Part shown: positions 46,896-55,643 of the stretch, in pieces
Position numbering within the stretch: position 1 is the stretch's first letter
How the letters are laid out: every line of letters begins with the position of its first letter
NCBI GenBank assembly: GCA_018402565.1
Contig: JAGYIQ010000005.1
Location: 186,001-250,000 of the forward strand
Source of the DNA: Pirellulaceae bacterium
GTDB taxonomy: Bacteria > Planctomycetota > Planctomycetia > Pirellulales > Pirellulaceae
Direction: 5' to 3'
DNA: 64,000 bases
Translations under genes and position numbers: made by a program
Notes under the pieces: generated by a model
The model's input: the letters and a program-made list of their open reading frames with translations, nothing else
Told to the model about the DNA's origin: nothing
Database searches by the model: none

Positions 46896-47848
46896 GACCC
46901 GAATCCGAATTCAACTCCGAAGACTTGGTCGACGCCTTTTTGCTGGAGCCGGCCGCTCCCGAGCCCAGCGGCGAACATGTCGAGCAGTTGCGGCAACGGC
47001 TCCTGGCGGAGGCCTGCCCAGCCGCGGTCGAGCGGGATCTCCTAACGCCGGTCGAGTCACGCGGAGCCGGACAACCAACGGAGCGCCGAACCTGGTCACC
47101 CCATCGCGGGGCCGTGACGATCACCGGCGTGGCCGTGGCCATCGCGCTGTGGCTAGTCGTGACCTGGACTGGTGCGGCCCCCGAAACACCGATCATGAAG
47201 TTCCGTCAGGTCTTGGCGACCACGGGCACCCAGGCCTGGGTGCATGGCCAAACCATTGTTACAGCTTCAGGGGCAACGGGTTACGGGGCAGCCGATTCCG
47301 GGGCAGCGAGTTACGGGGTAGCGGGTTACGGGGCCAGACACCAATTTGAAACTTGGTTTTCCCCAGCCGAGCGATTGGCGGCGCTGCGTACCGAGACGGA
47401 ATTGCAGGTCACCGATTACAACTTGGGGGTTCAATTCACCTACGATCGCGGTGCGGATGTCTTCCGACAATCGGCCGCCGACCCACACCACGAGCATTTT
47501 GGCCGAACCATGGTAGTAGCGTTGTTGAGTGGGGGAGACTTGACGGATGCCTTGCCGTTTCACTCCGTGAGTGAGGTCCAGAAAACATCGATCCGGCTGG
47601 GCGAGGGACACGGGATTCAATACCAGTTTTCAGTCACTTGGCGATCGAATCCCGCGTTGGGTTGGTTGACGACGGTGATAGTGGATCCCGAGAATCGTTT
47701 CATTCAGACTTGGGAAGAGCAGCACAGCCACGGGCTGCACGTGTATACGAAGTTCGACTATCCCGCCGATGGACCGCGTGACCTGGCAGCTCTCGGTGCG
47801 CCGCCCCTCCCACCCCATCTAACCCATTCCGCTGAACCGCTGAATTAG
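46892..47848 (+). CDS. Probable membrane anti-sigma factor
   Basis: The 318-residue protein has a short cytoplasmic N-terminus (MRPESEFNSEDLVDAFLLEP...), one transmembrane helix (about residues 73-91, VTITGVAVAIALWLVVTWTG) and a periplasmic domain, fitting a membrane anti-sigma factor. The cognate sigma gene overlaps by ATGA. No ZAS (HxxxCxxC) zinc motif is evident, so this is inferred mainly from context. A 15-bp tandem repeat gives GYGAA/SGAA/SYGV units near residue 128. Confidence 0.6.
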   Translation: MRPESEFNSEDLVDAFLLEPAAPEPSGEHVEQLRQRLLAEACPAAVERDLLTPVESRGAGQPTERRTWSPHRGAVTITGVAVAIALWLVVTWTGAAPETPIMKFRQVLATTGTQAWVHGQTIVTASGATGYGAADSGAASYGVAGYGARHQFETWFSPAERLAALRTETELQVTDYNLGVQFTYDRGADVFRQSAADPHHEHFGRTMVVALLSGGDLTDALPFHSVSEVQKTSIRLGEGHGIQYQFSVTWRSNPALGWLTTVIVDPENRFIQTWEEQHSHGLHVYTKFDYPADGPRDLAALGAPPLPPHLTHSAEPLN

Positions 47849-47889
47849 CGTCAACCGCCGGCCGTCTCAACAGGCCGCAAAACGACAGG

Positions 47890-48396
47890 CAAAAAAATTT
47901 TCGGCAAAAAAATCCCGCAGTGAGATAAGACGCGGCGGTGTGGGTAGCGGAACGCGTCAAGCGTTTCGAGCCCCTAGAACACAACTGTTGATCCACAGGC
48001 AAAAATAATGCTCGGCAAAAAAATCTCGCAGCGAGATAAGACGCGGAGGTGTGGGTAGCGGAACGCGTCAAGCGTTTCGAGCCCCTAGAACACACCTGTT
48101 GATCCACAGACAAAAATGATGCTCGGCAAAAAAATCTCGCAGCGAGATAAGACGCGGCGGTGTGGGTAGCGGAACGCGTCAAGCGTTTCGAGCCCCTAGA
48201 ACACACCTGTTGATCCACAGGCAAAAATAATGCTCGGCAAAAAATCTCGCAGCGAGATAAGACGCGGCGGTGTGGGTAGCGGAACGCGTCAAGCGTTTCG
48301 AGCCCCTAGAACACACCTGTTGATCCACAGGCAAAAATGATGCTCGGCAAAAAATCTCGCAGCGAGATAAGACGCGGCGGTGTGGGTAGCGGAACG
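47890..48396. repeat. Tandem array A: five units of 111 bp
   Basis: The marker TCGGCAAAAA recurs at 47901, 48012, 48123, 48234 and 48344 (periods 111, 111, 111, 110). Each unit holds two palindromes: ATCTCGCAGCGAGAT and AACGC-GTCAA-GCGTT within GGAACGCGTCAAGCGTTTCG. The array starts just after the anti-sigma gene. A frame of 111 = 37 codons runs through the repeat on the minus strand, but it has no gene evidence. Confidence 0.9.
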
Positions 48397-48957
48397 CGTC
48401 ACGCTCAATCTAGGGTAACGAAACGCTTGACGCGTTCCGCTACGTACACCGTCACGCTCAATCTAGGGTAACGAAACGCTTGACGCGTTCCGCTACGTAC
48501 TCCGTCACGCTCAATCTAGGGTAACGAAACGCTTGACGCGTTCCGCTACGTACTCCGTCACGCTCGAGCTAGGGTATCGAAACGCTTGACGCGTTCCGCT
48601 ACGTACACCGTCACGCTCAACCTAGGGTATCGAAACGCTTGACGCGTTCCGCTACGTACTCCGTCACGCTCGATCTAGGGTAACGAAACGCTTGACGCGT
48701 TCCGCTACGTACATCGTCACGCTCAACCTAGGGTAACGAAACGCTTGACGCGTTCCGCTACGTACACCGTCACGCTCAACCTAGGGTATCGAAACGCTTG
48801 ACGCGTTCCGCTACGTACACCGTCACGCTCAACCTAGGGTAACGAAACGCTTGACGCGTTCCGCTACGTACATCGCCACGCTCGATCTAGGGTAACGAAA
48901 TGCTTGACGCATTCCGCTACGGAAAAATCAACAAGCCCTTGATGCGTTCCGCTACGT
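48397..48957. repeat. Tandem array B: ten units of 53 bp
   Basis: Units start at 48397 and every 53 bases to 48874, each reading CGTCACGCTCAATCTAGGGT (variants), then a core that is the reverse complement of the core in array A (CGAAACGCTTGACGCGTTCC), then GCTACGTAC. The last unit is diverged (ATTCCGCTAC) and runs into GGAAAAATCAACAAGCCCTT at 48921-48940. The array ends directly at the stop codon of the next gene (48958-48960). Confidence 0.92.
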
Positions 48958-50073
48958 TTAGGCTTTCCACAGCGAGAACTGGTCGCTGATTTGTCGGAGG
49001 TAATCCAACGCGTCTTCCAATGAGGTGGTTTCCACACCGGAGACTCGGCCGGCTCGATCGCAGGACTGCAGCAACAGCAGTTCTTCGAAACTCTCGTGGG
49101 CCTGGAGGCGCAACCGAGCGCGGCGGCCCAAGCTGCCATCGACCAGCCGATGCGCGTCCATGTGGTGTTGGATCAGCCAACGCGTCCGCGGAGTGATGGT
49201 GTCGCCGATTGCCTCCAGGCCAGCAGCGACATGATCCTGCGGGTCGATGCCTTTGCCTACATCGTGCAGCAAAGCCGCCAACAAGAACTCTTCATCGTAG
49301 GGCAGCTGATCCATGGCGTGATCAAAGACTTGCAAGCTGTGGTACAGCACATCGCCCTCGGGATGGTACCGCGGCGATTGTTGCACGTCGTCCAATGGCA
49401 GCAGCAACGAGTAGAACAATTGGAAGCGATCGACCGCGGAGGCAGCTTCGGCTTCGGCCGCCACCAAATCCAAGTCGGGGTACTCGTGGGCCAAGCGTTG
49501 TTCGAACTCCGCCAGCGACGCTCGCTCGATGGCCTTCCCCGTAATGCTGCTAGTGAATGTGTGTCGCAACCACTTGGTGGGATACACGGTCAGCTCGATG
49601 GGAAATCGGTCGCGGATGTGCAGGTGCTGATAAACCTGGGACTGGCCACCTTTGACCACGCGTTTTCGTTCCAGCTCACTGAACAGACCGTGGTACTCCA
49701 GTTCCGCTCGGACCGACTCGACCGAGTCCGCGAAGACGTGCACGTCGATGTCCGACCCCTGGCGAATGTGTCCAGTCAGGACGCTGCCGATCAACTTGGG
49801 GGAGAAACGCTGCAGCAGGCGGAGCAACCGCAGGCCCTCGATCCGCATCTCGCGGAGCAGATCCGTGCAGCGTTCGCCTTCGTGCAAATGGGCCAGGATC
49901 CGGACCTGGTCGCGGATCTCCGCGTTGCTGGGCAGATCCGCGGGCTTGACCCAGCCCTTCTGCACATAGCGAGCGGCCTTCATCTTGGCGCGATAATATT
50001 CCGACTCTTCGCGGGCGTACAGCAACCGCGCCGCTTGCCAGGCAATCTGCTGGCGAACTTTAGAAACCGTCAT
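48958..50073 (-). CDS. Nucleotidyltransferase-HD domain protein
   Basis: A 371-residue protein. The N-terminal half contains a polymerase-beta-like nucleotidyltransferase site (LIGSVLTGHIRQGSDIDVHV with GS...SDID). The C-terminal half contains an HD metal-dependent phosphohydrolase site (LLAALLHDVGKGIDPQDH, preceded by ...LYHSLQVFDHAMDQ, and the later IQHHMDAH). Together they resemble the tRNA CCA-adding/HD or GlnD-like architectures; the exact substrate is not evident. The start is an ATG at 50073; the ORF would extend further upstream, but the extension is Arg/Pro-rich and unlike a family. The gene ends exactly at repeat array B. Confidence 0.72.
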   Translation of the reverse strand: MTVSKVRQQIAWQAARLLYAREESEYYRAKMKAARYVQKGWVKPADLPSNAEIRDQVRILAHLHEGERCTDLLREMRIEGLRLLRLLQRFSPKLIGSVLTGHIRQGSDIDVHVFADSVESVRAELEYHGLFSELERKRVVKGGQSQVYQHLHIRDRFPIELTVYPTKWLRHTFTSSITGKAIERASLAEFEQRLAHEYPDLDLVAAEAEAASAVDRFQLFYSLLLPLDDVQQSPRYHPEGDVLYHSLQVFDHAMDQLPYDEEFLLAALLHDVGKGIDPQDHVAAGLEAIGDTITPRTRWLIQHHMDAHRLVDGSLGRRARLRLQAHESFEELLLLQSCDRAGRVSGVETTSLEDALDYLRQISDQFSLWKA

Positions 50074-50295
50074 GCAAGTCGCTGGAGATTCACAGCGAGG
50101 GAACGAGGAAACCCGGCAGGGACGAACGCCCTGCCTGCTCAAAAGCCTAATCGCCAACCGGCCGCCTGCCAAGGCCGCCCCAGGGCCTGGGCATGGGCAG
50201 GCAAGGCGGCAGGCGTTAGACTGAATCCCTGACGCGACCGGTGCGCTGCGGCCCCGGGTCGTTCCATTCTCCCACGCAACCAGGTAAGGGAAGCC

Positions 50296-51561
50296 ATGAA
50301 AGGCTTGATGTTTTTGCCGTTTGTCGCTTTGACCTTCTTCAGTTGGGGGCTGTACGGTCCCACGCTGCATCTGGGGCAAGATGCGTTTGGCGCCGAAGGG
50401 CAGCGGAGCGCGTTCCGGCCCTTCATCTGCGTGGGCCTGGCGTATTTCATGGTGGCGGTGTTGGTCCCGGCCATGGTGCTGCGAACGCGGGGCGAGGTCG
50501 GCCACTGGACCATGAAAGGCTTTATCTGGAGCTTTGCGGCCGGAGCGATTGGCGCGGTTGGCGCGTTGGGGATTATCCTGGCACTCAAGTTCGGTGGCGA
50601 TCCGATCTACGTCATGCCGTTGGTGTTCGGCTGCGCTCCCGTCGTCAACACGATGGTGACGATGTTGATGACCGGCAATATGAAGCAGGCTTCCTGGCCG
50701 TTCTTCTTGGGTATCGTGATCGTGGCGATTGGCGCAGCCGGCGTGCTGGTGCACAAGCCCAGCAAGCCCAAGCCCTCGGCCACGGCCGCCATTCCGGCTG
50801 TCTCGCGGATCCACGCTGACGCGACGCCCGCGACCGCGGCAACCTTAGCTGCCAATCCGACCGTGTCCCCACAAGACGAGGCCCAGTCCCCTCCGGCGGG
50901 GACCGCTGCTGAGACGTCGGCGGGATCGGACCAAGACGCGAGCTCGAGCCAGGCGGCTGGCAATAGCGGCAACCAAGACTCGGCTTCCACCCTGCCGGCC
51001 ACGGCCGCCGTGGTGGCCACCGACCAGGACGAGGCGTTCAAGGACGACGATCGCGGGGCGTTTGCCTCGATGGTCCTGCGGGGCATGTTCATCCTGATGA
51101 CCGCTTTGTGTTGGGGGGCCTACGGACCGGTGTTGCACAAGGGTCAGCAGGTGATGGGTGGCAGCCGTATGCGGCCGTTCCTCTGCGTGGGCCTCGCGTA
51201 TTTTGTGGTCGCCGTGATCTTCCCATTGGCGATACAAACCGGCTTTCGCCCGGAACCGGGCAGTTGGTTCAGCTTCGGCGGTTGGTTTTGGAGCATTCTG
51301 GGCGGATCGCTGGGAGCCCTGGGGGCGTTGGGGATCATTTACGCGTTTAACTTCGGCGGCAAACCCTTGTTCGTGATGCCGCTGGTGTTTGGCATTGCTC
51401 CGGTTGTCAACACGTTTTCCGAGATCATCGGCAAAGGGTTGTGGGGACAGGTGGATACCTTTTTCTATCTCAGCCTGTTCCTGGTCATCGCCGGCGCGGT
51501 GACGGTGCTGATCACGGCTCCCAAGGCCAAACCGCACAAGCCGGAACCCGCCAAAGCCTAG
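50296..51561 (+). CDS. Membrane protein with two tandem EamA-like halves
   Basis: The 421-residue protein has two homologous membrane halves separated by an Ala/Ser/Pro-rich linker of about 115 residues (155-270). The halves align: MFLPFVALTFFSWGLYGPTL with MFILMTALCWGAYGPVLHKG, FICVGLAYFMVAVLVPAMVL with FLCVGLAYFVVAVIFPLAIQ, and GAVGALGIILALKFGGDPIY with GALGALGIIYAFNFGGKPLF, each then PLVFGxAPVVNT. Each half has four to five helices, as in the DMT/EamA transporter fold. The start has AAGGGAAG upstream. The substrate is unknown. It is not obviously linked to its neighbours. Confidence 0.8.
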   Translation: MKGLMFLPFVALTFFSWGLYGPTLHLGQDAFGAEGQRSAFRPFICVGLAYFMVAVLVPAMVLRTRGEVGHWTMKGFIWSFAAGAIGAVGALGIILALKFGGDPIYVMPLVFGCAPVVNTMVTMLMTGNMKQASWPFFLGIVIVAIGAAGVLVHKPSKPKPSATAAIPAVSRIHADATPATAATLAANPTVSPQDEAQSPPAGTAAETSAGSDQDASSSQAAGNSGNQDSASTLPATAAVVATDQDEAFKDDDRGAFASMVLRGMFILMTALCWGAYGPVLHKGQQVMGGSRMRPFLCVGLAYFVVAVIFPLAIQTGFRPEPGSWFSFGGWFWSILGGSLGALGALGIIYAFNFGGKPLFVMPLVFGIAPVVNTFSEIIGKGLWGQVDTFFYLSLFLVIAGAVTVLITAPKAKPHKPEPAKA

Positions 51562-51796
51562 TGTTTGGCAAAAAACGGGGCTGCCGAGGACTGTTCGTCG
51601 GCTCCCGCGCGACTCACAATAAGACGAGTGGACGCAAGACTCCGAGCCCTGCGGCAACCCCGCTCGGGCTTTCCGCCAAAGGAGTCTTCGGGCAGCGGGC
51701 CAAACTGGGCGCCAAACTGGGCGCCAGCGGGGAGCGAGTGTTGGGACACGAGTGTGAACGGGGGAGTTTCCCCGCGGACTTAGTGGAAGTCGGTCA

Positions 51797-52342
51797 GTGC
51801 GAAACACCATAAATTGGGCCAGCCCGGACTTGCAGAGCTTGGTGGATCTGTTTTTTCCCCAACCGGAGTCGTTGGGCGTCTTCCAGGAAGTCACTGCCGC
51901 GGAGTTGCCGGAGGCCTATCAACGGCTGTTGGCGCATCCGCATCACATGACCGTCGCTAACGAGGCCTTTCACGGCGGGCCGGTCACCGTCCACGTGGTC
52001 GCCGAAAGTCGCTCGGAGTCACATTACAGCCGCCAGATTCTGCTGCGTCGTTCGTCGGACCACCGAGTGGTGCAGTATGGAATTGTCCGCATCAATCGCA
52101 GCCAGCTCCCGGCGGAGGTCGTCGCCGAAATCGAACGTGGCGACACTCCCCTGGGGCGAATCCTGATCGAACACGACGTCATGCGGACGGTCAAACTGCT
52201 GTCGCTGTGGCGGATCGTCCCCGGTCCCTATTTGCGGGAGCAATTCGCCGCGGCTGCCCTGACAGAGTGTTATGGTCGTACCGCCTTTTTGTACCTGAAT
52301 GGGCTGCCAGTGGTCGAACTGTTGGAGATCGTCAACGTGTAG
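51797..52342 (+). CDS. Chorismate pyruvate-lyase-like (DUF98/UbiC-like) protein
   Basis: A 181-residue protein resembling chorismate lyases and DUF98 proteins, which form 4-hydroxybenzoate from chorismate: SRQILLRRSSDHRVVQYGIV, RINRSQLPAEVVAEI, TPLGRILIEHDVMRTVKLLS. The Arg in LLRR and the Glu in LIEHD correspond to chorismate-contacting positions of the family. The start is GTG with GGAAG upstream. The next two genes downstream are a DUF3311 protein and a sodium symporter; a functional link is uncertain. Confidence 0.75.
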   Translation: MRNTINWASPDLQSLVDLFFPQPESLGVFQEVTAAELPEAYQRLLAHPHHMTVANEAFHGGPVTVHVVAESRSESHYSRQILLRRSSDHRVVQYGIVRINRSQLPAEVVAEIERGDTPLGRILIEHDVMRTVKLLSLWRIVPGPYLREQFAAAALTECYGRTAFLYLNGLPVVELLEIVNV

Positions 52343-52432
52343 CGGTGCGATCGAGGGCGCGTGAGGCGCTGGGTGTCGCTCTGACGCGGGACGCTGTTTC
52401 CCCGCATCTGTCTGCCGGAATGGAGAGGATCG

Positions 52433-52630
52433 ATGAACAAGTGGTTTTGGCTGACGATTGGCGGGCTATTGCTCCTCCATCATGACTTTTGGTTCTGGGA
52501 CGATGCCACCTTGGTCGGTGGATTCCTGCCGATTGGCTTGGCCTATCATGTCGCACTGTCGATCCTCATCACGGTGGCCTGGGCCGTGCTGACAATCACC
52601 TGTTGGCCCAAAGATTTGAGCCAGGAATAA
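52433..52630 (+). CDS. DUF3311-type small membrane subunit
   Basis: A 65-residue protein with two membrane helices (WFWLTIGGLLLLHHDFWFW and IGLAYHVALSILITVAWAVL). Short DUF3311 proteins are encoded next to sodium:solute symporters as putative partner subunits. The start has GGAGAGG, and it ends four bases before the symporter start, so coupling is clear. Confidence 0.85.
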   Translation: MNKWFWLTIGGLLLLHHDFWFWDDATLVGGFLPIGLAYHVALSILITVAWAVLTITCWPKDLSQE

Positions 52631-52634
52631 GCCG

Positions 52635-54407
52635 ATGAACGATTACTCCGCTCTCACGTCCCTGCCCTCCGTGTTGCTCGCGCTACAGGCGACCGACGCG
52701 TCAGACTCCATGTCAGCTGGGTTGATCCGACTATTGGTAATTGTCGCCTATTTCTGCTTATTGCTAATACTGGGAGGGGTAGCGACTTCGTTCCTGAAGA
52801 ACAGCAATCGCGATTACCTTCTGGCCAGTCACTCGATTGGGCCGTTTTTGCTGCTGATGAGCCTGTTCGGCACCACGATGACGGCCTTTGCCTTGGTGGG
52901 TTCCAGCGGCGAGGCGTTTGTGGATGGCATTGGCATTTATGGTAAGTTGGCCAGCATCAGCGGGTTGGTGCACTCGTTGTGTTTCTTCGTGATTGGCACA
53001 CGTGTGTGGAAGTACGGTAAACGTTTTGGGCACACCACCCAGATCGACTTTTTTCGCGACCGTTTGGATAGCCCGCGGATGGGGCTATTCTTGTTCCCGG
53101 TCTTGATCTTACTGCTGATTCCCTATGTCCTGGGCGGGGTGATCGCCAGCGGCACGGTGGTGCAGTCGCTGACGGCGGGGGCCTTTCCGACGTTCTTCCC
53201 TCATGAACAAGCGGCACTCGCCGGCGGTGTCCCGCCGTACTTGGGTTCGTTAGTGGTCTGTTTGGTGGTCCTGTCGTATGTCTTTTTTGGCGGCATGCGT
53301 GGTACGGCCTGGGCCAATTGCTTTCAGACCCTGGTGTTTATGGTCCTGGGCATCGTCACGTTTTACGTGATCGCCATGAAACTGGGGAATGGGACCGACC
53401 TATTCAGTAGCATGGCCAACGCGATCCGCGAAGTCCCTCGCAAGCACATCACGCGGGAAGAAATGTCCCACTCGCTGTTTATCACTTACATGTTGATACC
53501 CCTATCAGTGGGGACATTCCCGCATATTTTCCAGCATTGGTTGACGGCCAAAAACGCCGCGGCCTTCAAGCTGCCGATCGTCATGCATCCGTTTTTTATC
53601 ATGTTGGTGTGGGTGCCCTGCATCTTGATTGGCGTTTGGGCGGCGGCACCCGGTGTGTTGCCAGAGGAGTGGTACGGCCAACCGATGGCCCACCAAAACA
53701 AGGTCCTCAGTTACTTGGTCACCAAGCACACGACGCCCTTGGTCGGAGGACTGTTGGCCGCCGGCATTTTGGCGGCGGTGATGTCCAGCTTGGACAGCCA
53801 ATTTCTCTGCATGGGCACGATGTTCACCAACGACATCTACCAGCGATTTGTGCGGCGAGCGGATGCCGTATCGAACTCGACAGCCGTCGCGGCTAGCCCC
53901 GCGACTGAGGCGGCAACTCCAACCGGTGCGGCGGCAGCCGAGCGTCTCCCGGCCCCCGCGGAGACCTCGGTCTGGGTGGCACGCGGATTTATCTTGGCGA
54001 TCGTCGCCATCAGCTACATCTTGGGCATTGTCCTGGACGGCCGCAGTATTTTTCGACTGAGTATCTGGTGCTTCTCGGGCTTTACCGGGCTGTTCCCACT
54101 GATCTTGGCGGCTTTGTACTGGCGAGGCCTGACCGCCCGAGGCACCCAAGCCGGCATCGTGACCATGGCCGTCACCTGGAGCTACTTCTTCTACGTGTCG
54201 GGCTTCGGCCAAGGCGTTATGGGCGAGGACGGCGTCCAACGTCCTTACAAACTGTTGGTCCCAGGTACCGATTGGGACATCCTGCCCGTGGTGCCCATCA
54301 CCTTGGCCACGACCGTCGTCATGCTGGCCGTCTCGTGGCTCACCCCCAAACCCTCAGCCGAGACACTCCAGCGATACTTCGACGAGGCAACCGTTCCCAC
54401 CCCGTAA
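52635..54407 (+). CDS. Sodium:solute symporter (SSS family)
   Basis: The 590-residue, roughly 13-helix transporter has the family features GSSGEAFVDGIGIYGKLASI, FFRDRLDSPRMGLFLFPVLI, VSYVFFGGMRGTAWANCFQT-like core helices, and the ILAAVMSSLDSQFLCMGTMF segment of SSS symporters. The substrate is not predicted. It follows a DUF3311 gene by four bases. A low-complexity linker of Ala/Thr/Pro (about residues 415-440) interrupts the C-terminal part. Confidence 0.88.
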   Translation: MNDYSALTSLPSVLLALQATDASDSMSAGLIRLLVIVAYFCLLLILGGVATSFLKNSNRDYLLASHSIGPFLLLMSLFGTTMTAFALVGSSGEAFVDGIGIYGKLASISGLVHSLCFFVIGTRVWKYGKRFGHTTQIDFFRDRLDSPRMGLFLFPVLILLLIPYVLGGVIASGTVVQSLTAGAFPTFFPHEQAALAGGVPPYLGSLVVCLVVLSYVFFGGMRGTAWANCFQTLVFMVLGIVTFYVIAMKLGNGTDLFSSMANAIREVPRKHITREEMSHSLFITYMLIPLSVGTFPHIFQHWLTAKNAAAFKLPIVMHPFFIMLVWVPCILIGVWAAAPGVLPEEWYGQPMAHQNKVLSYLVTKHTTPLVGGLLAAGILAAVMSSLDSQFLCMGTMFTNDIYQRFVRRADAVSNSTAVAASPATEAATPTGAAAAERLPAPAETSVWVARGFILAIVAISYILGIVLDGRSIFRLSIWCFSGFTGLFPLILAALYWRGLTARGTQAGIVTMAVTWSYFFYVSGFGQGVMGEDGVQRPYKLLVPGTDWDILPVVPITLATTVVMLAVSWLTPKPSAETLQRYFDEATVPTP

Positions 54408-54412
54408 AACGC

Positions 54413-54451
54413 ATCAGCCCCGAGGATTACCTCCCAACCGTGAACGGTTAC
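54413..54451 (-). repeat. Solo copy of the GTAACCGTTCACGG...GGTAATCC repeat
   Basis: Read on the minus strand this gives GTAACCGTTCACGG, then TTGGGAGGTAATCCTCGGGG, then CTGAT, nearly identical to the left end of the element at 27902. It starts six bases after the symporter stop codon. Only one end is present. Confidence 0.65.
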
Positions 54452-54490
54452 TCGGTTACTCGGCTACTCGAGGCGCCGTCTAACCGGTCC

Positions 54491-55369
54491 TCAACGACTC
54501 AAGACACTGACGGTGCAACAACCGCCCAGGAACAAACCCAAAACGCACAGCACCAACCCGATGGTCAAGGTATTGCTGCCGTCGGTGGACATATTGCCGT
54601 TGCCAATCCGCAGCGTGTCGCCAACGCCGATGTACAACCCGACCAAACTGAAAACGAAACTGCACGGCAGGCACAATCCCAAAATTCCCAAGAAAAGCAC
54701 CAACTTGCTGCGGGGGGCCGGCAGCTGTGCCTCCAGTGGCAGGGCCCCGTATCGAGTCGCCCCAGCATTTTGGGGCGAATACGAGTGGGGCGGGTACTGC
54801 GGGGGTGAATACGATGGGTAGCCGCGCGGGCCAGACGAAGAGGGCGTCGCAGGGGGACTCGCGGCCGCATGCCAACCGGTCAGCGGGGCCTGAGCTGCCG
54901 AGGCGACCGGCCCCAACCACAGACCACCCGCAACTTGACCTCGGCCCGGCACTTGGGATTGGAACAGCCGCTCCAACGGGGTCCAGTCGTTGAAGTCGCC
55001 GCCCTGAAACCAAGTCCCCGCCCCCAACTGTTGGGTGCGAATCTCTTGCTCGAACGCCGAGCGACTGAGCCCGGTCAGCACCCGACCAGCTGGCGTCCTC
55101 AGGGACCACGTTCCGCGGTCCAAGTCCGACGACGGGGAAGTGCCATTGCCCAGCGGCCCGGCCGCACCCTGTCCTGCACTGCCCGCACTGCCCGTCGGGT
55201 TCGCACTGCCCGTCATGCCCGAGCTGTCTGCACCTGGGAACGACGTCGCCGGTGGATAATAACGCTGCAGGGCCTGGCAGTTGGGGCAGCGGATCGTCTT
55301 ATCACGATGCTCCGCGCGGATCCGCAGGCCACAGCGACATTCGCTGCAATGAAATTCCAAATAATCCAT
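54491..55369 (-). CDS. Zinc-ribbon / GYF-like membrane protein
   Basis: A 292-residue protein. The N-terminal CxxCxC and CPNC (EFHCSECRCGLRIRAEHRDK, IRCPNCQA) look like a zinc ribbon. Then comes a GYF_2-like segment (WSLRTPAGRVLTGLSRSAFE with FNDWTPLERL), a Pro/Tyr/Ser-rich linker, and one or two C-terminal helices (LVLFLGILGLCLPCSFVFSL, IGLVLCVLGLFLGGC). The pattern is common in planctomycetes. The ATG at 55369 is used; a GTG at 55411 is possible. Confidence 0.7.
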   Translation of the reverse strand: MDYLEFHCSECRCGLRIRAEHRDKTIRCPNCQALQRYYPPATSFPGADSSGMTGSANPTGSAGSAGQGAAGPLGNGTSPSSDLDRGTWSLRTPAGRVLTGLSRSAFEQEIRTQQLGAGTWFQGGDFNDWTPLERLFQSQVPGRGQVAGGLWLGPVASAAQAPLTGWHAAASPPATPSSSGPRGYPSYSPPQYPPHSYSPQNAGATRYGALPLEAQLPAPRSKLVLFLGILGLCLPCSFVFSLVGLYIGVGDTLRIGNGNMSTDGSNTLTIGLVLCVLGLFLGGCCTVSVLSR

Positions 55370-55502
55370 GGCAATGGTCGAATAATACTCGTTAGGTGCC
55401 TTGTCGGTCACCGGGACATGACCGTCAACCGTTCGCTCCCCACCCGTTTATCTTGGCGAATTCTCGCTCGGATTACCATCGCGGGCGTTCTCAACCGCCA
55501 CT

Positions 55503-55643
55503 TCATCAACCGCCGTAAGATCAACCACCGTGTGATCAACCGCCGTGTGATCAACCGCCGTGTCATCAACCACCGTGTCATCAACCACCGTGTCATCAAC
55601 CACCCGGGTCATCAACTCTCGAGTCATCAACTCTCGAGTCATC
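55503..55643. repeat. 15-bp minisatellite overlapping a gene 3' end
   Basis: About nine units of the type CGCCGTGTCATCAAC or CTCTCGAGTCATCAA. The glycosyltransferase stop codon (TGA on the minus strand, 55596-55598) falls inside one unit, and its last residues (DDSRVDDSRVDDPGG) are encoded by the repeat. Copy number changes would alter where the gene ends. Confidence 0.8.

Noticed and set aside
47700..48224. Minus-strand frame of 174 codons with repeated VDQQVCSRGSKRLTRSATHT
   Set aside because: It exists because the 111-bp unit is a multiple of three. It runs antisense into the anti-sigma gene and has no gene features.
47890..48957. CRISPR array
   Set aside because: Repeats are contiguous without unique spacers of regular size; the intervening sequence is also repeated, and there are no cas genes.
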